From contig JANXEW010000002.1 in the NCBI GenBank assembly GCA_025057995.1, positions 1 to 64,000 of the forward strand: a stretch of DNA of 64,000 nt, written 5' to 3'. Shown here piece by piece: positions 53,721 to 61,997 of this stretch (positions are counted from its first letter, which is position 1; each line of letters begins with the position of its first letter). A program made the translations under genes and the position numbers. The notes beneath the pieces were generated by a model, which did no database searches, was not told the origin of the DNA, and saw only the letters and a list, made by a program, of their open reading frames with translations. Source of the DNA: Thermofilaceae archaeon. Lineage in GTDB: Archaea > Thermoproteota > Thermoprotei > Thermofilales > Thermofilaceae.

Positions 53721-54802
53721 CTATAATCACGATAAAAGCCTTTGATTACTATCCCGGCTCCTGGCTCGATATCAAATATAAACTTAACAGGCTTAGCCGG
53801 TGCCCATCGGGCTTTTCTAAGATACATTATTCTCATAACTTCCCCTTTTACTTCCTCTAAACCAAGGACAATAATGCCTGAGGCTAGGAATTCTTCTACG
53901 CCAAACCTGCTCAGAAGCCTACTGCCAGTCGGAACCTCGCTGGTCATAATAGTGGTTAGCGTACCCAGGTTTTCAATAGCGAAAACCATTTCTCTTAGGA
54001 ACTCTCTGACGTATAGCACATCCTCCTGGGAACCTCCGTAAATTAGGGGAGCTATAGGGTCTATAACCAATCTCTTAGCTTTTGTTTTCTTTACAGCATT
54101 AATTATGGACTCGATTATGAAGCGTGGCTCGATCTTCTTTCTTTCTTCACGCAAGTAAATTTTGCTAAAGTGAGTTCGCATATCGAGAAAAGTTAGTTTT
54201 TTCTCTTTTATAAAACTCGCAACATCCCATCCAAATCTCTTTAATCCCTTAAGCAACTGTTCTGTTGGCTCATCTATCGCTATGTAAACGCCTGGCTCAT
54301 CATAATAGTATGCGCCAGTCAAAAGGAACTGAATCGAAAATATCGTCTTACCGGCTCCCGTTTCTCCAGCCACAAGATACGTTTTACCACGGATGAAACC
54401 TCCTCCAAGAGCTCTATCCAGTTCTTCAATGCCTGTGCGAACAAAATCGAAGCTTCCCGCTTCTAAAATTTGACTTTCCATTTGTTCGTCAACGTTCGCC
54501 TGAAAACCGCTAGCTTGTGTGGAGGCAACAGGGTGAATCGCAGTGATGTGAGCTGCCTGCTGAGGGGGAAGCATCACAGCCTGGGAGAGAGTGCCGTCCT
54601 GTACAAAGGTTAAATTAGGTTTATCTGATGCGACAGGCTGTGGAGGTTGCACGATAGGGAGGGGGTTTGAATTATTGTTTCCCTGCGAAGTCTGAACGTT
54701 ACATGCTGGTTGACTAGGATTAGGAACCTTTTTTCCTAAAAGCGCACAGTAGTTACTTTTCTTTAAGTAATAGGGACATCCATCGCAGGATTTTTTCAGC
54801 AT
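53717..54802 (-). CDS. KaiC/RadA-like ATPase with N-terminal cysteine module
   Basis: 361 residues from ATG 54802. The first 35 residues hold four cysteines (C6, C9, C19, C34; CDGCPYYL...C..LG..V..P...PAC). A low-complexity Pro/Gln linker (about 40-110) leads to a KaiC-type ATPase with Walker A AGETGAGKT, VYIAIDEPTEQLL and Walker B KRLVIDPIAPLIYGG. Signalling ATPases of this class are widespread in archaea. A similar cysteine module is found in the coiled-coil protein at 57716-58522. Confidence 0.86.
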   Translation of the reverse strand: MLKKSCDGCPYYLKKSNYCALLGKKVPNPSQPACNVQTSQGNNNSNPLPIVQPPQPVASDKPNLTFVQDGTLSQAVMLPPQQAAHITAIHPVASTQASGFQANVDEQMESQILEAGSFDFVRTGIEELDRALGGGFIRGKTYLVAGETGAGKTIFSIQFLLTGAYYYDEPGVYIAIDEPTEQLLKGLKRFGWDVASFIKEKKLTFLDMRTHFSKIYLREERKKIEPRFIIESIINAVKKTKAKRLVIDPIAPLIYGGSQEDVLYVREFLREMVFAIENLGTLTTIMTSEVPTGSRLLSRFGVEEFLASGIIVLGLEEVKGEVMRIMYLRKARWAPAKPVKFIFDIEPGAGIVIKGFYRDYS

Positions 54803-54905
54803 TACTAGCACCCAAATACTATTCTAAAAAGTAGAACATGCTCTCCTTAAAAGGATACCGCTTAGAAAATTATTGATAACTTGTGCCAGAGGTAAAACAT
54901 TAAAA

Positions 54906-55034
54906 GGCACCGTAGCCTGCACCGGGGTTTCCCGGGGCCGCAGACCCAAGTACTCCCCTCGGCGGATGGTCGCTTAGCTTCCGGGGTCTGACGAGACCGG
55001 GCGTTTCCAACCATCCTATGGCAGGCTCGGTGCC
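54906..55034 (-). rRNA. rrf: 5S ribosomal RNA
   Basis: Terminal helix GGCACCG...(n)...CGGTGCC closes a 129-base RNA. The minus strand carries the conserved GGAAACGCCCGGTCTCGTCAGACC region and CGGAAGCTAAGCGACC, the 5S loop B/C core. It stands alone, with no 16S or 23S in the window, as in many Thermoproteota. Boundaries are taken from the helix and may be off by one or two bases. Confidence 0.93.
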
Positions 55035-55054
55035 CTATTGAAGCCTATGTTTTA

Positions 55055-55070
55055 CTATATATTTAAACAT
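55055..55070 (-). promoter_or_regulatory. Promoter of 5S rRNA
   Basis: On the minus strand, ATGTTTAAATATATAG places a TATA box about 25-30 bases before the 5S start at 55034, the expected archaeal spacing. Confidence 0.6.
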
Positions 55071-55340
55071 TTAGGTACTCTGGTGAAGTCCTCCAGCGAG
55101 TCTCGATGGTTGGTTGATTTCAGAAAAAATTATACCTTGCGGTCCATCGTGTATAATGGTGCTACGTAAAAGTTTAAAAGGATAAATATATTGGTTATAA
55201 GTTTGTAGTACATGAGATCAATAGAATGAGTGTATCATAAAAATATCATAAAGCAAGTATAGACACTATAGAACGTAAGCTGAATATATTATTAGCAACT
55301 TTCAAACTTTAAGTATTTGCAATTACATCGGAAGTTAAAA
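55071..55340. other. AT-rich intergenic region
   Basis: Between the 5S promoter and tRNA-Trp. I see no ORF with a credible start, no C/D boxes at proper spacing and no clear repeat. Confidence 0.5.
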
Positions 55341-55477
55341 TGGTGGGCCCGCCGGGACTCGAACCCGGGACCTCCGTACAGGTCTGACGGAGGCGGTCTC
55401 GTCAGACTTGTTCTACGGGTCTGGAGCCTCGACCACCCATACGTGTCCGCCGCCATACCTTGCTAGGCCACGGGCCC
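55341..55477 (-). tRNA. tRNA-Trp (CCA) with two introns
   Basis: Acceptor GGGCCCG/CGGGCCC, discriminator A and an encoded CCA; T arm CCGGG-TTCGAGT-CCCGG. The anticodon loop CTCCAGA gives CCA. Removing about 19 bases between positions 30 and 31 restores the stem GCGG-G/CCCGT. Removing about 41 bases between the anticodon stem and variable loop leaves AGGTC; that stretch contains a GTCTGAC/GTCAGAC helix. Both introns are at non-canonical sites. The second shares its location, and its ACGG|AG end, with intron 2 of tRNA-Glu. Splice sites are approximate. Confidence 0.87.
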
Positions 55478-55766
55478 GTTGCATAACTTCTTGTTATAAC
55501 TGGGTATAAGCTTTTTGCCTCCTATTTCAAACTTATATTGCCGTCAGCTGCACGTCTGGTTAAGCGTGAGCTTTTTATTGGCAGTTGGCCTTTAGACTGA
55601 TGGACACCGATGCTACCTTATAGCGTATAAGTAGTGCTCGTTAAGGTTAAGTGAACCGACTTATAAGATTTCGAAGGCTAAAAAAGGGGACCTAAAGCGT
55701 GGGCGCAATGCTTATAATATCCAAAAAAAGCAGGGCTTCACTGAAGCTTGGCATCATGGTGTTGAG
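55478..55766. other. Intergenic region upstream of coiled-coil gene
   Basis: Contains the tRNA-Trp promoter on the minus strand (AGCTTATACC, near 55505-55515) and a probable plus-strand TATA (GCTTATAATATCC, near 55710). Nothing else was recognised. Confidence 0.45.
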
Positions 55767-56717
55767 ATGCTAGGGTCAGATCCCGAACTTCTGAGAACTA
55801 GGCTTGAGGAGCTAAAGATTCAGCTAAGGACTTTAGAAAAGGAAGCTGAAGAACTGCGTAATAATAGGGATTCTCTTAACTCTGAGGTTAAAGAAATATC
55901 GACTAAACTAAGGCAGCTGGTGATGGAGTATAAGGAGTTGAAGGATGAATATCTAAAACTAAAAAATCAAAAAGAAGAAATATATAATAATATGCAAAAA
56001 TTGAAAAATAGTAAAAATCAATTAAGAGAGGACCTAAATGCATTGAGCAGTGAAGTGAAAACATTATTGAATGAAATGAAAAACTTTCAAGAAATACTAG
56101 GAAGAAGAAAAGTAAACGTTTTTGAACTTAGAGAAAGACTAGAGCGCTTAGAGTGGGAGTATCAAACCCGTACTTTTAGTGCAGAAGAGGAAAAGAGCTT
56201 TGTTGAACGGATACGCGATACTGAGTCTCTGCTTAGGGCTGCAGAACGTTACAATGAATGTGTGAATCAAGTCAAGGGCATTCGACAACTCATATCAGAG
56301 AAGAGGAAGAAGATAACTGAGTTAAATACACAAATAAAAGAATTGTCCGAACAGTATATGCAAATAAAATCAAAATTTAAGGAAATAAGAGAAAAGTTAA
56401 ATAATCTAAGAACAAATATAACAGAACTAATTGATAAAAAAGAGGCTTTAAGAAGGAAGGCAGATGAGTATCATGGTAAGTTGATCAATAAAACTATTGA
56501 AATTAAGCAAGTAAGAGAAGATGTTGAGAAAACTGCTTTGTTACTTAAGGCTGCCGAGATGTCTCAAACATTGACCAGAAGACGTGCAGAAATGTATGAA
56601 TTAGCTTTGAAAGCGCTTGAAAAGTACAAGCAGGGTGAAAAACTCTCGCTGGATGAATTCAAATTACTCATGGAGTTCAGCTTGATCGAACATGGTGCGG
56701 CTTCAAGTAGCTCTTGA
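55767..56717 (+). CDS. Archaeal coiled-coil protein (COG1340-like)
   Basis: 316 residues, almost entirely heptad coiled coil rich in Glu, Lys and Leu (RLEELKIQLRTLEKEAEELR; ELKDEYLKLKNQKEEIY). A short middle break at about 120-150 holds ERLEWEYQTRTFSAEEEKSFVERI, a conserved-looking hairpin of the COG1340 family. No ATPase domain, so it is not an SMC protein. Overlaps hxlA by 26 bases. The role is unknown; association with ribosomes or chromosomes is speculation. Confidence 0.82.
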   Translation: MLGSDPELLRTRLEELKIQLRTLEKEAEELRNNRDSLNSEVKEISTKLRQLVMEYKELKDEYLKLKNQKEEIYNNMQKLKNSKNQLREDLNALSSEVKTLLNEMKNFQEILGRRKVNVFELRERLERLEWEYQTRTFSAEEEKSFVERIRDTESLLRAAERYNECVNQVKGIRQLISEKRKKITELNTQIKELSEQYMQIKSKFKEIREKLNNLRTNITELIDKKEALRRKADEYHGKLINKTIEIKQVREDVEKTALLLKAAEMSQTLTRRRAEMYELALKALEKYKQGEKLSLDEFKLLMEFSLIEHGAASSSS

Positions 56718-57342
56718 TGTAGTCAGCTTAGAAAAGGCGATTAACGTAGCTTCTAGAGTAGCTGAATTATGCGAACATAGGCATTTAATATTCGAAGCCG
56801 GTACCCCTCTAATCAAATCCGAGGGGATTTTAGCCGTCAGGAGATTGTCATATCTTTTCGAGAATATTCCAGTTGTGGCTGATATGAAAACAGCTGACGT
56901 AGGTGAGCTAGAGGCGGAGCTAGCTATAAAAAATGGGGCTCAGTACACAACTGTACTTGCTTTAGCCAGTGATGAGACCATATCAGCTGTAGTTAGGACA
57001 GCTCATGCCTTAGGCGGTAAAACGATTGCGGATTTAATGAACGTTGAGAATCTCATATCGAGAGCTATCAGGTTAGATGAGCTAGGTGTAGATGTCCTAT
57101 GTTACCATGTCCCAATAGATGTACAAGCGGCGGGAAAGCTTGACCGTCGTGTAGTAACCAGAATGATAGCCGAAATTAAAAACTCTGTAAAAGCTAAGGT
57201 AGCTGTGGCAGGAGGGGTAAACGTTGAAACAGCAAGGCTTTACGCAGACGCAGGAGCAGATATTCTCGTGGTTGGAAGGTATATATATGCTGCAGCGGAT
57301 CCTGGTAAAGCGGCAAAAGACATTTTACTTAACGTAGTCTAA
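56692..57342 (+). CDS. hxlA: 3-Hexulose-6-phosphate synthase
   Basis: 216-residue member of the OMP decarboxylase superfamily: LQVALDVVSLEKAI, EAGTPLIKSEGILAV, VVADMKTADVGELEAELAIKNGA (D-x-K-T-x-D catalytic pattern) and VAVAGGVNVETARLYADAGADILVVGRYI. In archaea without the oxidative pentose phosphate route this enzyme runs in reverse with Phi to make ribulose-5-P from fructose-6-P. No hxlB (isomerase) is nearby. Confidence 0.93.
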   Translation: MVRLQVALDVVSLEKAINVASRVAELCEHRHLIFEAGTPLIKSEGILAVRRLSYLFENIPVVADMKTADVGELEAELAIKNGAQYTTVLALASDETISAVVRTAHALGGKTIADLMNVENLISRAIRLDELGVDVLCYHVPIDVQAAGKLDRRVVTRMIAEIKNSVKAKVAVAGGVNVETARLYADAGADILVVGRYIYAAADPGKAAKDILLNVV

Positions 57343-57719
57343 ATATCCTTTAACCTTTCCCCATGTTCTAGAACCTGTCCCTCTATGCTTTCCAAGAATT
57401 CTTGTAGAGCCTTGAGACGTGCTTCGAGAAGAGATTTTCTCTCTTCTAGTTTACTTTTTTCATCCTTTTTTTCATCTTCGTTAGCTAAACCAAGTACGAT
57501 TTCAAGATTAAGTTTTTCAAGTTCTTCGTTCACAGAACTCAGTAAACTCTCAGTTCTAGAAATTTTTTCTAAAAGTTTCACTTTTACCTTTTCCCACTCA
57601 TCCATCAAAGCCCTTGCATGGTCCACATAATTTCTCCAAATAACATTTAACTCATCTAACTTGGTCTGTATAGCTCTACGATTTTCTACTTCGGATGGAA
57701 GCAGGGGTTCCAGGCTCAT
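57339..57719 (-). CDS. Coiled-coil protein, second of a pair
   Basis: 126 residues, nearly all helical coiled coil (LLEKISRTESLLSSVNEELEKLNLEI; LEARLKALQEFLESIEGQVLEHGE). Not recognised. Start overlaps the stop of the upstream coiled-coil gene (ATGA), so the two are translationally coupled and may form a hetero-oligomer. Confidence 0.68.
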   Translation of the reverse strand: MSLEPLLPSEVENRRAIQTKLDELNVIWRNYVDHARALMDEWEKVKVKLLEKISRTESLLSSVNEELEKLNLEIVLGLANEDEKKDEKSKLEERKSLLEARLKALQEFLESIEGQVLEHGERLKDI

Positions 57720-58522
57720 TGGGCTTCACCTACAAGTTGTTCTAGCCAGCGGATCTTAGCTGCTAATTCATTCCTCATTTTCTCGAATACCTCTTGGCTT
57801 ACCTTACCTTCCTTGTATAATTGTTCAAGTTTCATAAGACTTAATCTTAGTTTACCTAACTCGGGTCTGGCTTCCGCTACCTTTATGCGCTGAATATGAG
57901 GTATAACTAGGCGTTCGGCGTTCTTTAAGGCTTGTCCAATATTGTTTCTTATTGTTTTGTAGTTTTCTAAATTATTTTCTAAATCTTTTTTTAATGTTTC
58001 ATAGGATTTGTCAGATATTCTTTTATTTTGTAAAAGAATATTTAAATTATCTAATAGCTTCTCATATAATTCAATTACGTTATTTAAAGCTCTAAGAGTG
58101 TGGTTACCGTTGGTTGAAACGTCTTCCCAAGTTTTCATTAGTTTCTTTGCATCTTCCTCATAAATTTTCCATTTTTCATCAAGATCTGACGCTGCAATTT
58201 CAATAGCTTTAATCCTTTGAGCGACCTCCTCTTCCATCTCTTCTACTCCTTTCTCAAGGGATGCTGGAATCTCAAGCCGTGATGTCACTTCACGCTCTGT
58301 TAAATACAATGGTGCTTCCCCAGGAGGAGCGACTTCAGGGGTGTGTGGCCTTAAGGTTGTTGTCGTAGCTGTTTTAGCTCGAGCATATAAAGGGCATTCT
58401 CTAAAATTTGCTAAACATGGCATTAAGCCTGGGTCGACGAATTCTCCTGATACATCACACTTGAATTTACCTTCCCTGTCCCTATATAAGTAAGGACAAA
58501 CCGCACTCACATTAGCCCCCAT
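57716..58522 (-). CDS. Cysteine-module coiled-coil protein
   Basis: 268 residues from ATG 58522, just downstream of a TATA-like CTAATAAAG; the open frame extends upstream but over the divergent gene. Residues 9-43 hold C9, C22, C36 and C43 (CPYLYRD...C..SGEFVDPGLMPC). A disordered Pro/Thr segment (about 48-75) follows, then about 190 residues of helices and coiled coil ending KLEQLYKEGKVSQEVFEKMRNEL. The cysteine module resembles that of the KaiC-like ATPase at 53717-54802. Function unknown. Confidence 0.72.
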   Translation of the reverse strand: MGANVSAVCPYLYRDREGKFKCDVSGEFVDPGLMPCLANFRECPLYARAKTATTTTLRPHTPEVAPPGEAPLYLTEREVTSRLEIPASLEKGVEEMEEEVAQRIKAIEIAASDLDEKWKIYEEDAKKLMKTWEDVSTNGNHTLRALNNVIELYEKLLDNLNILLQNKRISDKSYETLKKDLENNLENYKTIRNNIGQALKNAERLVIPHIQRIKVAEARPELGKLRLSLMKLEQLYKEGKVSQEVFEKMRNELAAKIRWLEQLVGEAQ

Positions 58523-58622
58523 AAAAGCTGAGGAAGGCTCTTTATTAGCTTTAACTTGTAGGCAACATAACGGTAGGCTTATACTGGAAGATTTTAACGT
58601 AACTGTCGTGCAGAGGGTTATC

Positions 58623-58982
58623 ATGTTAAAAGAGGCGCTGGAAGATTTCCTCAAAGATGCTGGATTAGAGTTAGACGATGTCCTATCAGTTATGGACGAA
58701 AACCCTAAAGGTATTCTTGAGTCTCTTCTCTTAAGAGTAGACATAAGTGAAGAAGAAGCCCGAAAACTAGAGACTGTACTATCAGCTAAGCAGTTAAATC
58801 TGTTAATCTTAGTGTTGCATATATTCTATTACGCAAATCCTAGCGGATACTATAAGGGACGCTTAATCTACCCACCTCGTTATCAAGTAATAGGTCCCGA
58901 TAGTAAAGTTACACATGAAGGGTTGTATATTATAATAAAAAGTTTAGGATTAACACCTCATGGTTTCACAAATAAATTTTGA
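58623..58982 (+). CDS. Hypothetical protein
   Basis: 119 residues from ATG 58623 (CAGAGGG ribosome binding site). An acidic helical first half (LKEALEDFLKDAGLELDDVLSVMDENPKGILESLL) leads to LNLLILVLHIFYYANPSGYYKGRLIYPPRYQVIGPDSKVTHEGLYIIIKSLGLTPHG-like hydrophobic and Tyr-rich sequence (motif abbreviated). No family recognised. Divergent from the cysteine-module coiled-coil gene with about 100 bases between starts. Confidence 0.55.
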   Translation: MLKEALEDFLKDAGLELDDVLSVMDENPKGILESLLLRVDISEEEARKLETVLSAKQLNLLILVLHIFYYANPSGYYKGRLIYPPRYQVIGPDSKVTHEGLYIIIKSLGLTPHGFTNKF

Positions 58983-59153
58983 TAGTTAGTAGAAATTTAA
59001 ACACGGTAATTAAAACTTTTAAATAATATCGTAAAATTGTTAATTAATAGAAATTTTTCATTATATAACTGCATTTTTACATCTTAATATAAATATATAG
59101 TTTGTAAAATGATATTTTATATTTTTACTGAAGTATAATTTAGAAAAATTTAG

Positions 59154-59238
59154 CGCCGGGGCCGGGATTCGAACCCGGGCACCTCGGAGAGGTATCGGCT
59201 CTCAAGGCCGACGCCTTGGTCCACTCGGCCACCCCGGC
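59154..59238 (-). tRNA. tRNA-Ser (UGA), no intron
   Basis: Acceptor GCCGGGG/CCCCGGC, discriminator G. The anticodon arm TCGGC-CTTGAGA-GCCGA gives TGA. A long variable arm (ACCTCTCCGAGGT region) marks class II. T arm CCGGG-TTCGAAT-CCCGG. No CCA encoded. The only tRNA gene of the window without an intron. Confidence 0.95.
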
Positions 59239-59414
59239 TCAATTGTACTTTCTCACCGGTGTAGCTTTAAAGCATAACTGTTCCTTTTTAGTCCCGTTTA
59301 TGTTTTACGTCGCGAATAGAGTTAACATTTTTAACTATATACTAAAAATCCTCGGTAGTGTGGGATATACAGTCATAAAAAACATTCCAATTTTTGATTT
59401 CAAAAACTCCAAAT

Positions 59415-59723
59415 TTATTTAATTTCTATTTCAACTCTTACATTTTTTGGCACTCGAATTCTCATGAGTTGTCTCATGGCGCGTTCGTCAGCATCCATAT
59501 CGATGATTCGTTTATGAATACGCATTTCCCAATGGTCAAAAGTGTGGTAGCCCTGACCACTTGGTGCTTTACGCACAGTTACAGCCAGCCGTTTAGTTGG
59601 AAGAGGAATTGGTCCACGCATTTTAATACCTGTTTTTCTAGCAATAGTCTTAATTTCTTCGCACACCGTGTTTAGATCTTCGACGGAAGTTCCAGAGAGT
59701 TTGATGCGTACAATACGTGGCAT
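59415..59723 (-). CDS. rps10: 30S ribosomal protein S10
   Basis: 102 residues: [23 protein letters not shown], then [42 protein letters not shown] with the loop that inserts into the 30S head (motifs abbreviated). Follows EF-1alpha by 16 bases on the same strand, the conserved archaeal pairing. Confidence 0.97.
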   Translation of the reverse strand: MPRIVRIKLSGTSVEDLNTVCEEIKTIARKTGIKMRGPIPLPTKRLAVTVRKAPSGQGYHTFDHWEMRIHKRIIDMDADERAMRQLMRIRVPKNVRVEIEIK

Positions 59724-59739
59724 TACTTCTTACCTCTCT

Positions 59740-61053
59740 TTACTGAACCTTAGCTGGTACTACATCAATTACTACTCCAGCAGCGATTGTCCTACCGGAG
59801 TCTCTTATGGCAAAACGTCCGATTTGCGGTAGCTCAGAGTACTTTTCTAGCACTACAGGTTTCAACGGCTTAAATCGTACTATAGCAGCATCACCTTGTT
59901 TTATGAATGGTGGGTTCTCCTCGACAGCAGCCCCACTTCTAGGATCAAGTTTCTTTTCAATGGCCTCAAACTTAACTGGTATGGTAGCAGTGTGTATGTG
60001 CAGAACCGGAGTGTAGCCAACAGCTACCGCGGTCGGATGGAAGAGAACAAATACTCTTCCAACAAATTCTTCAACCACGGTTGGCGGGTTGTTCGGGTGT
60101 CCTGCTACGTCTCCACGCCTCAGCTGTGCGCGCTCAACGCCCTTGACGTTAAAGCCAATGTTGTCGCCTGGAATTGCTTGATCAATCCTTGTGTGGTGCG
60201 TCTCTATAGACTTTACCTCACCTTTCACGTTCGGGGGCATGAAAACAACGGTATCACCCGTTTTGAGGACGCCAGTCTCTACTCTTCCAACAGGTACTGT
60301 ACCGACACCTCTTATAGAGTAGACATCCTGCAAAGGTATTCTTAGCGGTTTATCGATAGGTCGAGATGGTTCTTCAAAAGAGTCGAACGCCTCATAGAGT
60401 GTGGGACCATTATACCATGGTGTTTTATCTGGGCTTACCTTCGTCACATTGACCCCTTCCCATGCTGAAGTGGGTATGAATTGCACCTTGTTTATGTTGT
60501 ACCCGACCATTCTGAGAAGTCTGGCTACGCCGTTTTTCACTTCTTCGTACCTCTGCTGGCTATAATTCACGGTGTCCATTTTGTTAATTGCAACATTTAT
60601 TTGGTCTACTCCCATCGTCTTAGCTAAGAATGCATGTTCTCTTGTTTGACCGCCCGGGCTCATTCCAGCCTCATACTCACCCTCCTTAGCGCTGACTACA
60701 AGTAAAGCACAGTCGGCTTGGCTTGCTCCAGTGACCATGTTCTTAACGAAGTCTCTGTGACCTGGAGCATCAATTAGGGTGAAGAAGTATTTTTTTGATT
60801 CAAATTTGTAAAATCCTAAATCAATCGTTATGCCTCTCTCGCGCTCTTCTTTCAACCTATCAAGAACCCATGCATATTTAAAGCTTTCCTTTCCGATTTT
60901 TTTAGCTTCTTCTTCGTATTCTTTTATTACTCTTTCATCAATGGCACCCACTTCGTAAAGAAAACGTCCCATGAGTGTTGACTTACCGTGATCAATATGA
61001 CCTATCACTACTAGATTCAGGTGTGGTTTTTTAGATGCACTCGTCGAGCTCAT
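59740..61053 (-). CDS. tuf: Translation elongation factor EF-1alpha
   Basis: GTPase that brings aminoacyl-tRNA to the ribosome. 437 residues with P-loop GHIDHGKST (about 17-25), DAPGHRDFVKNM, NKMD and TSAWEGVNV in the G domain, then two beta-barrel domains. MSPGGQTREHAFLA is typical of archaeal/eukaryotic forms. Upstream of rps10 in one operon. Confidence 0.98.
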   Translation of the reverse strand: MSSTSASKKPHLNLVVIGHIDHGKSTLMGRFLYEVGAIDERVIKEYEEEAKKIGKESFKYAWVLDRLKEERERGITIDLGFYKFESKKYFFTLIDAPGHRDFVKNMVTGASQADCALLVVSAKEGEYEAGMSPGGQTREHAFLAKTMGVDQINVAINKMDTVNYSQQRYEEVKNGVARLLRMVGYNINKVQFIPTSAWEGVNVTKVSPDKTPWYNGPTLYEAFDSFEEPSRPIDKPLRIPLQDVYSIRGVGTVPVGRVETGVLKTGDTVVFMPPNVKGEVKSIETHHTRIDQAIPGDNIGFNVKGVERAQLRRGDVAGHPNNPPTVVEEFVGRVFVLFHPTAVAVGYTPVLHIHTATIPVKFEAIEKKLDPRSGAAVEENPPFIKQGDAAIVRFKPLKPVVLEKYSELPQIGRFAIRDSGRTIAAGVVIDVVPAKVQ

Positions 61054-61129
61054 TTTCTCACCTGCGCAAGGGTAGGCGTTTTTAAGCGCTTATAAAACTT
61101 GCGACCAGTTTCTACCGACTTAAGGGATT

Positions 61130-61636
61130 CTATGCTCTGGCTCTTCGTAGAAAGTTTATGAAATTCACAATCCGGTTTAGAAGAGGTGTTGCCCATATGC
61201 TGTTTAGAAGGAACCACATAGAGAAAGAAGCTTTCACGTATCCCATCGGTAAGGGTATCTGTACAACGGTGAAGTGGCCTACGGCGTCCCATAAGATTTT
61301 GAAAAGAATTATCCATGATACAAAAGTAACAACTGAGGCTTTCAACCGCTCAACTTCCATCTCTCTTTTCAGTTTTTCAATTCGTGCTTTTTCACGCATG
61401 ATTCTATTGTATGATTTTAAATTTCTTGTTTCTAAAGCTTTACTTCTTTTAATTTCCCAGCTCTGTATTTCTGCTTCTATCCTTTTCATTTTCCTCTTAT
61501 TTACGGACAAGTAACCAATACCTCTTAATGTGCCGATCATAGCGTATGCTAGAATGGTGGAATTAACAGCTGAGAGCGATCCCTGTAATAAATTACCTAG
61601 AGTTTCACGTAAAAAGGTCACAGCATTTTCATACAT
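61130..61636 (-). CDS. DUF106 membrane protein (Oxa1/EMC3/Get1 superfamily)
   Basis: 168 residues. TM1 (about 20-40), a positively charged coiled coil (KRKMKRIEAEIQSWEIKRSKAL...LKREMEVERL), then TM2 and TM3 (VVTFVSWIILFKILWDAV; FSMWFLLNSIWATPLLNRIV). This is the fold of archaeal DUF106, the membrane protein insertase relative of YidC and EMC3. It is divergent from the L34e and cmk genes, which usually neighbour it in archaeal genomes. Confidence 0.88.
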   Translation of the reverse strand: MYENAVTFLRETLGNLLQGSLSAVNSTILAYAMIGTLRGIGYLSVNKRKMKRIEAEIQSWEIKRSKALETRNLKSYNRIMREKARIEKLKREMEVERLKASVVTFVSWIILFKILWDAVGHFTVVQIPLPMGYVKASFSMWFLLNSIWATPLLNRIVNFINFLRRARA

Positions 61637-61718
61637 CGTAGAGTTGACAAAGCTACCTTATATTACCCTTTTCCTTCCTTTCGCTAAACTTTTAAGCAGA
61701 ATTCTGACAGGCTTAAAG

Positions 61719-61997
61719 ATGCCTAGCCCCCCTCTACGATCGCGAACTGTTAAGAGAAAAACAGTCCGAACTCCCGGAGGTAAAGTTACGTTACACACTA
61801 TAAGCAAGAAACATGATTACCCGAAGTGCGCTATGTGTAAGCGCCCCCTTCATGGTTATCCTAGATTGACTGCAAGGGAAGAGCATAGGGGGCACCGCCC
61901 CCCTACCAGGATATATGGTGGCTATGTTTGCTCCACTTGTTTGAGAAAAGGCTTGAAAGCTGCCGTTGAATTGCTCTATAAAATAGATCAAACATGA
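61719..61997 (+). CDS. rpl34e: 50S ribosomal protein L34e
   Basis: 92 residues from ATG 61719: PSPPLRSRTVKRKTVRTPGGKVTLH, then the zinc pair CAMCKRPLHG and CSTCLRKGLKAAV. Upstream in-frame codons would add about 60 non-family residues. The ATG overlaps nothing; its stop overlaps the cmk start (ATGA). Confidence 0.96.
   Translation: MPSPPLRSRTVKRKTVRTPGGKVTLHTISKKHDYPKCAMCKRPLHGYPRLTAREEHRGHRPPTRIYGGYVCSTCLRKGLKAAVELLYKIDQT

Noticed and set aside
58523-58744. Upstream extension of the cysteine-module coiled-coil protein by 74 residues
   Set aside because: The extension is Ser-rich noise antisense to the divergent gene; ATG 58522 follows a TATA-like element.
59216-59422. Plus-strand frame across tRNA-Ser and the following gap
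   Set aside because: Overlaps the tRNA gene and has no family match or ribosome binding site.
61050-61316. 88-codon minus-strand frame between EF-1alpha and DUF106
   Set aside because: Largely inside the DUF106 coding region in another frame; composition is not protein-like.
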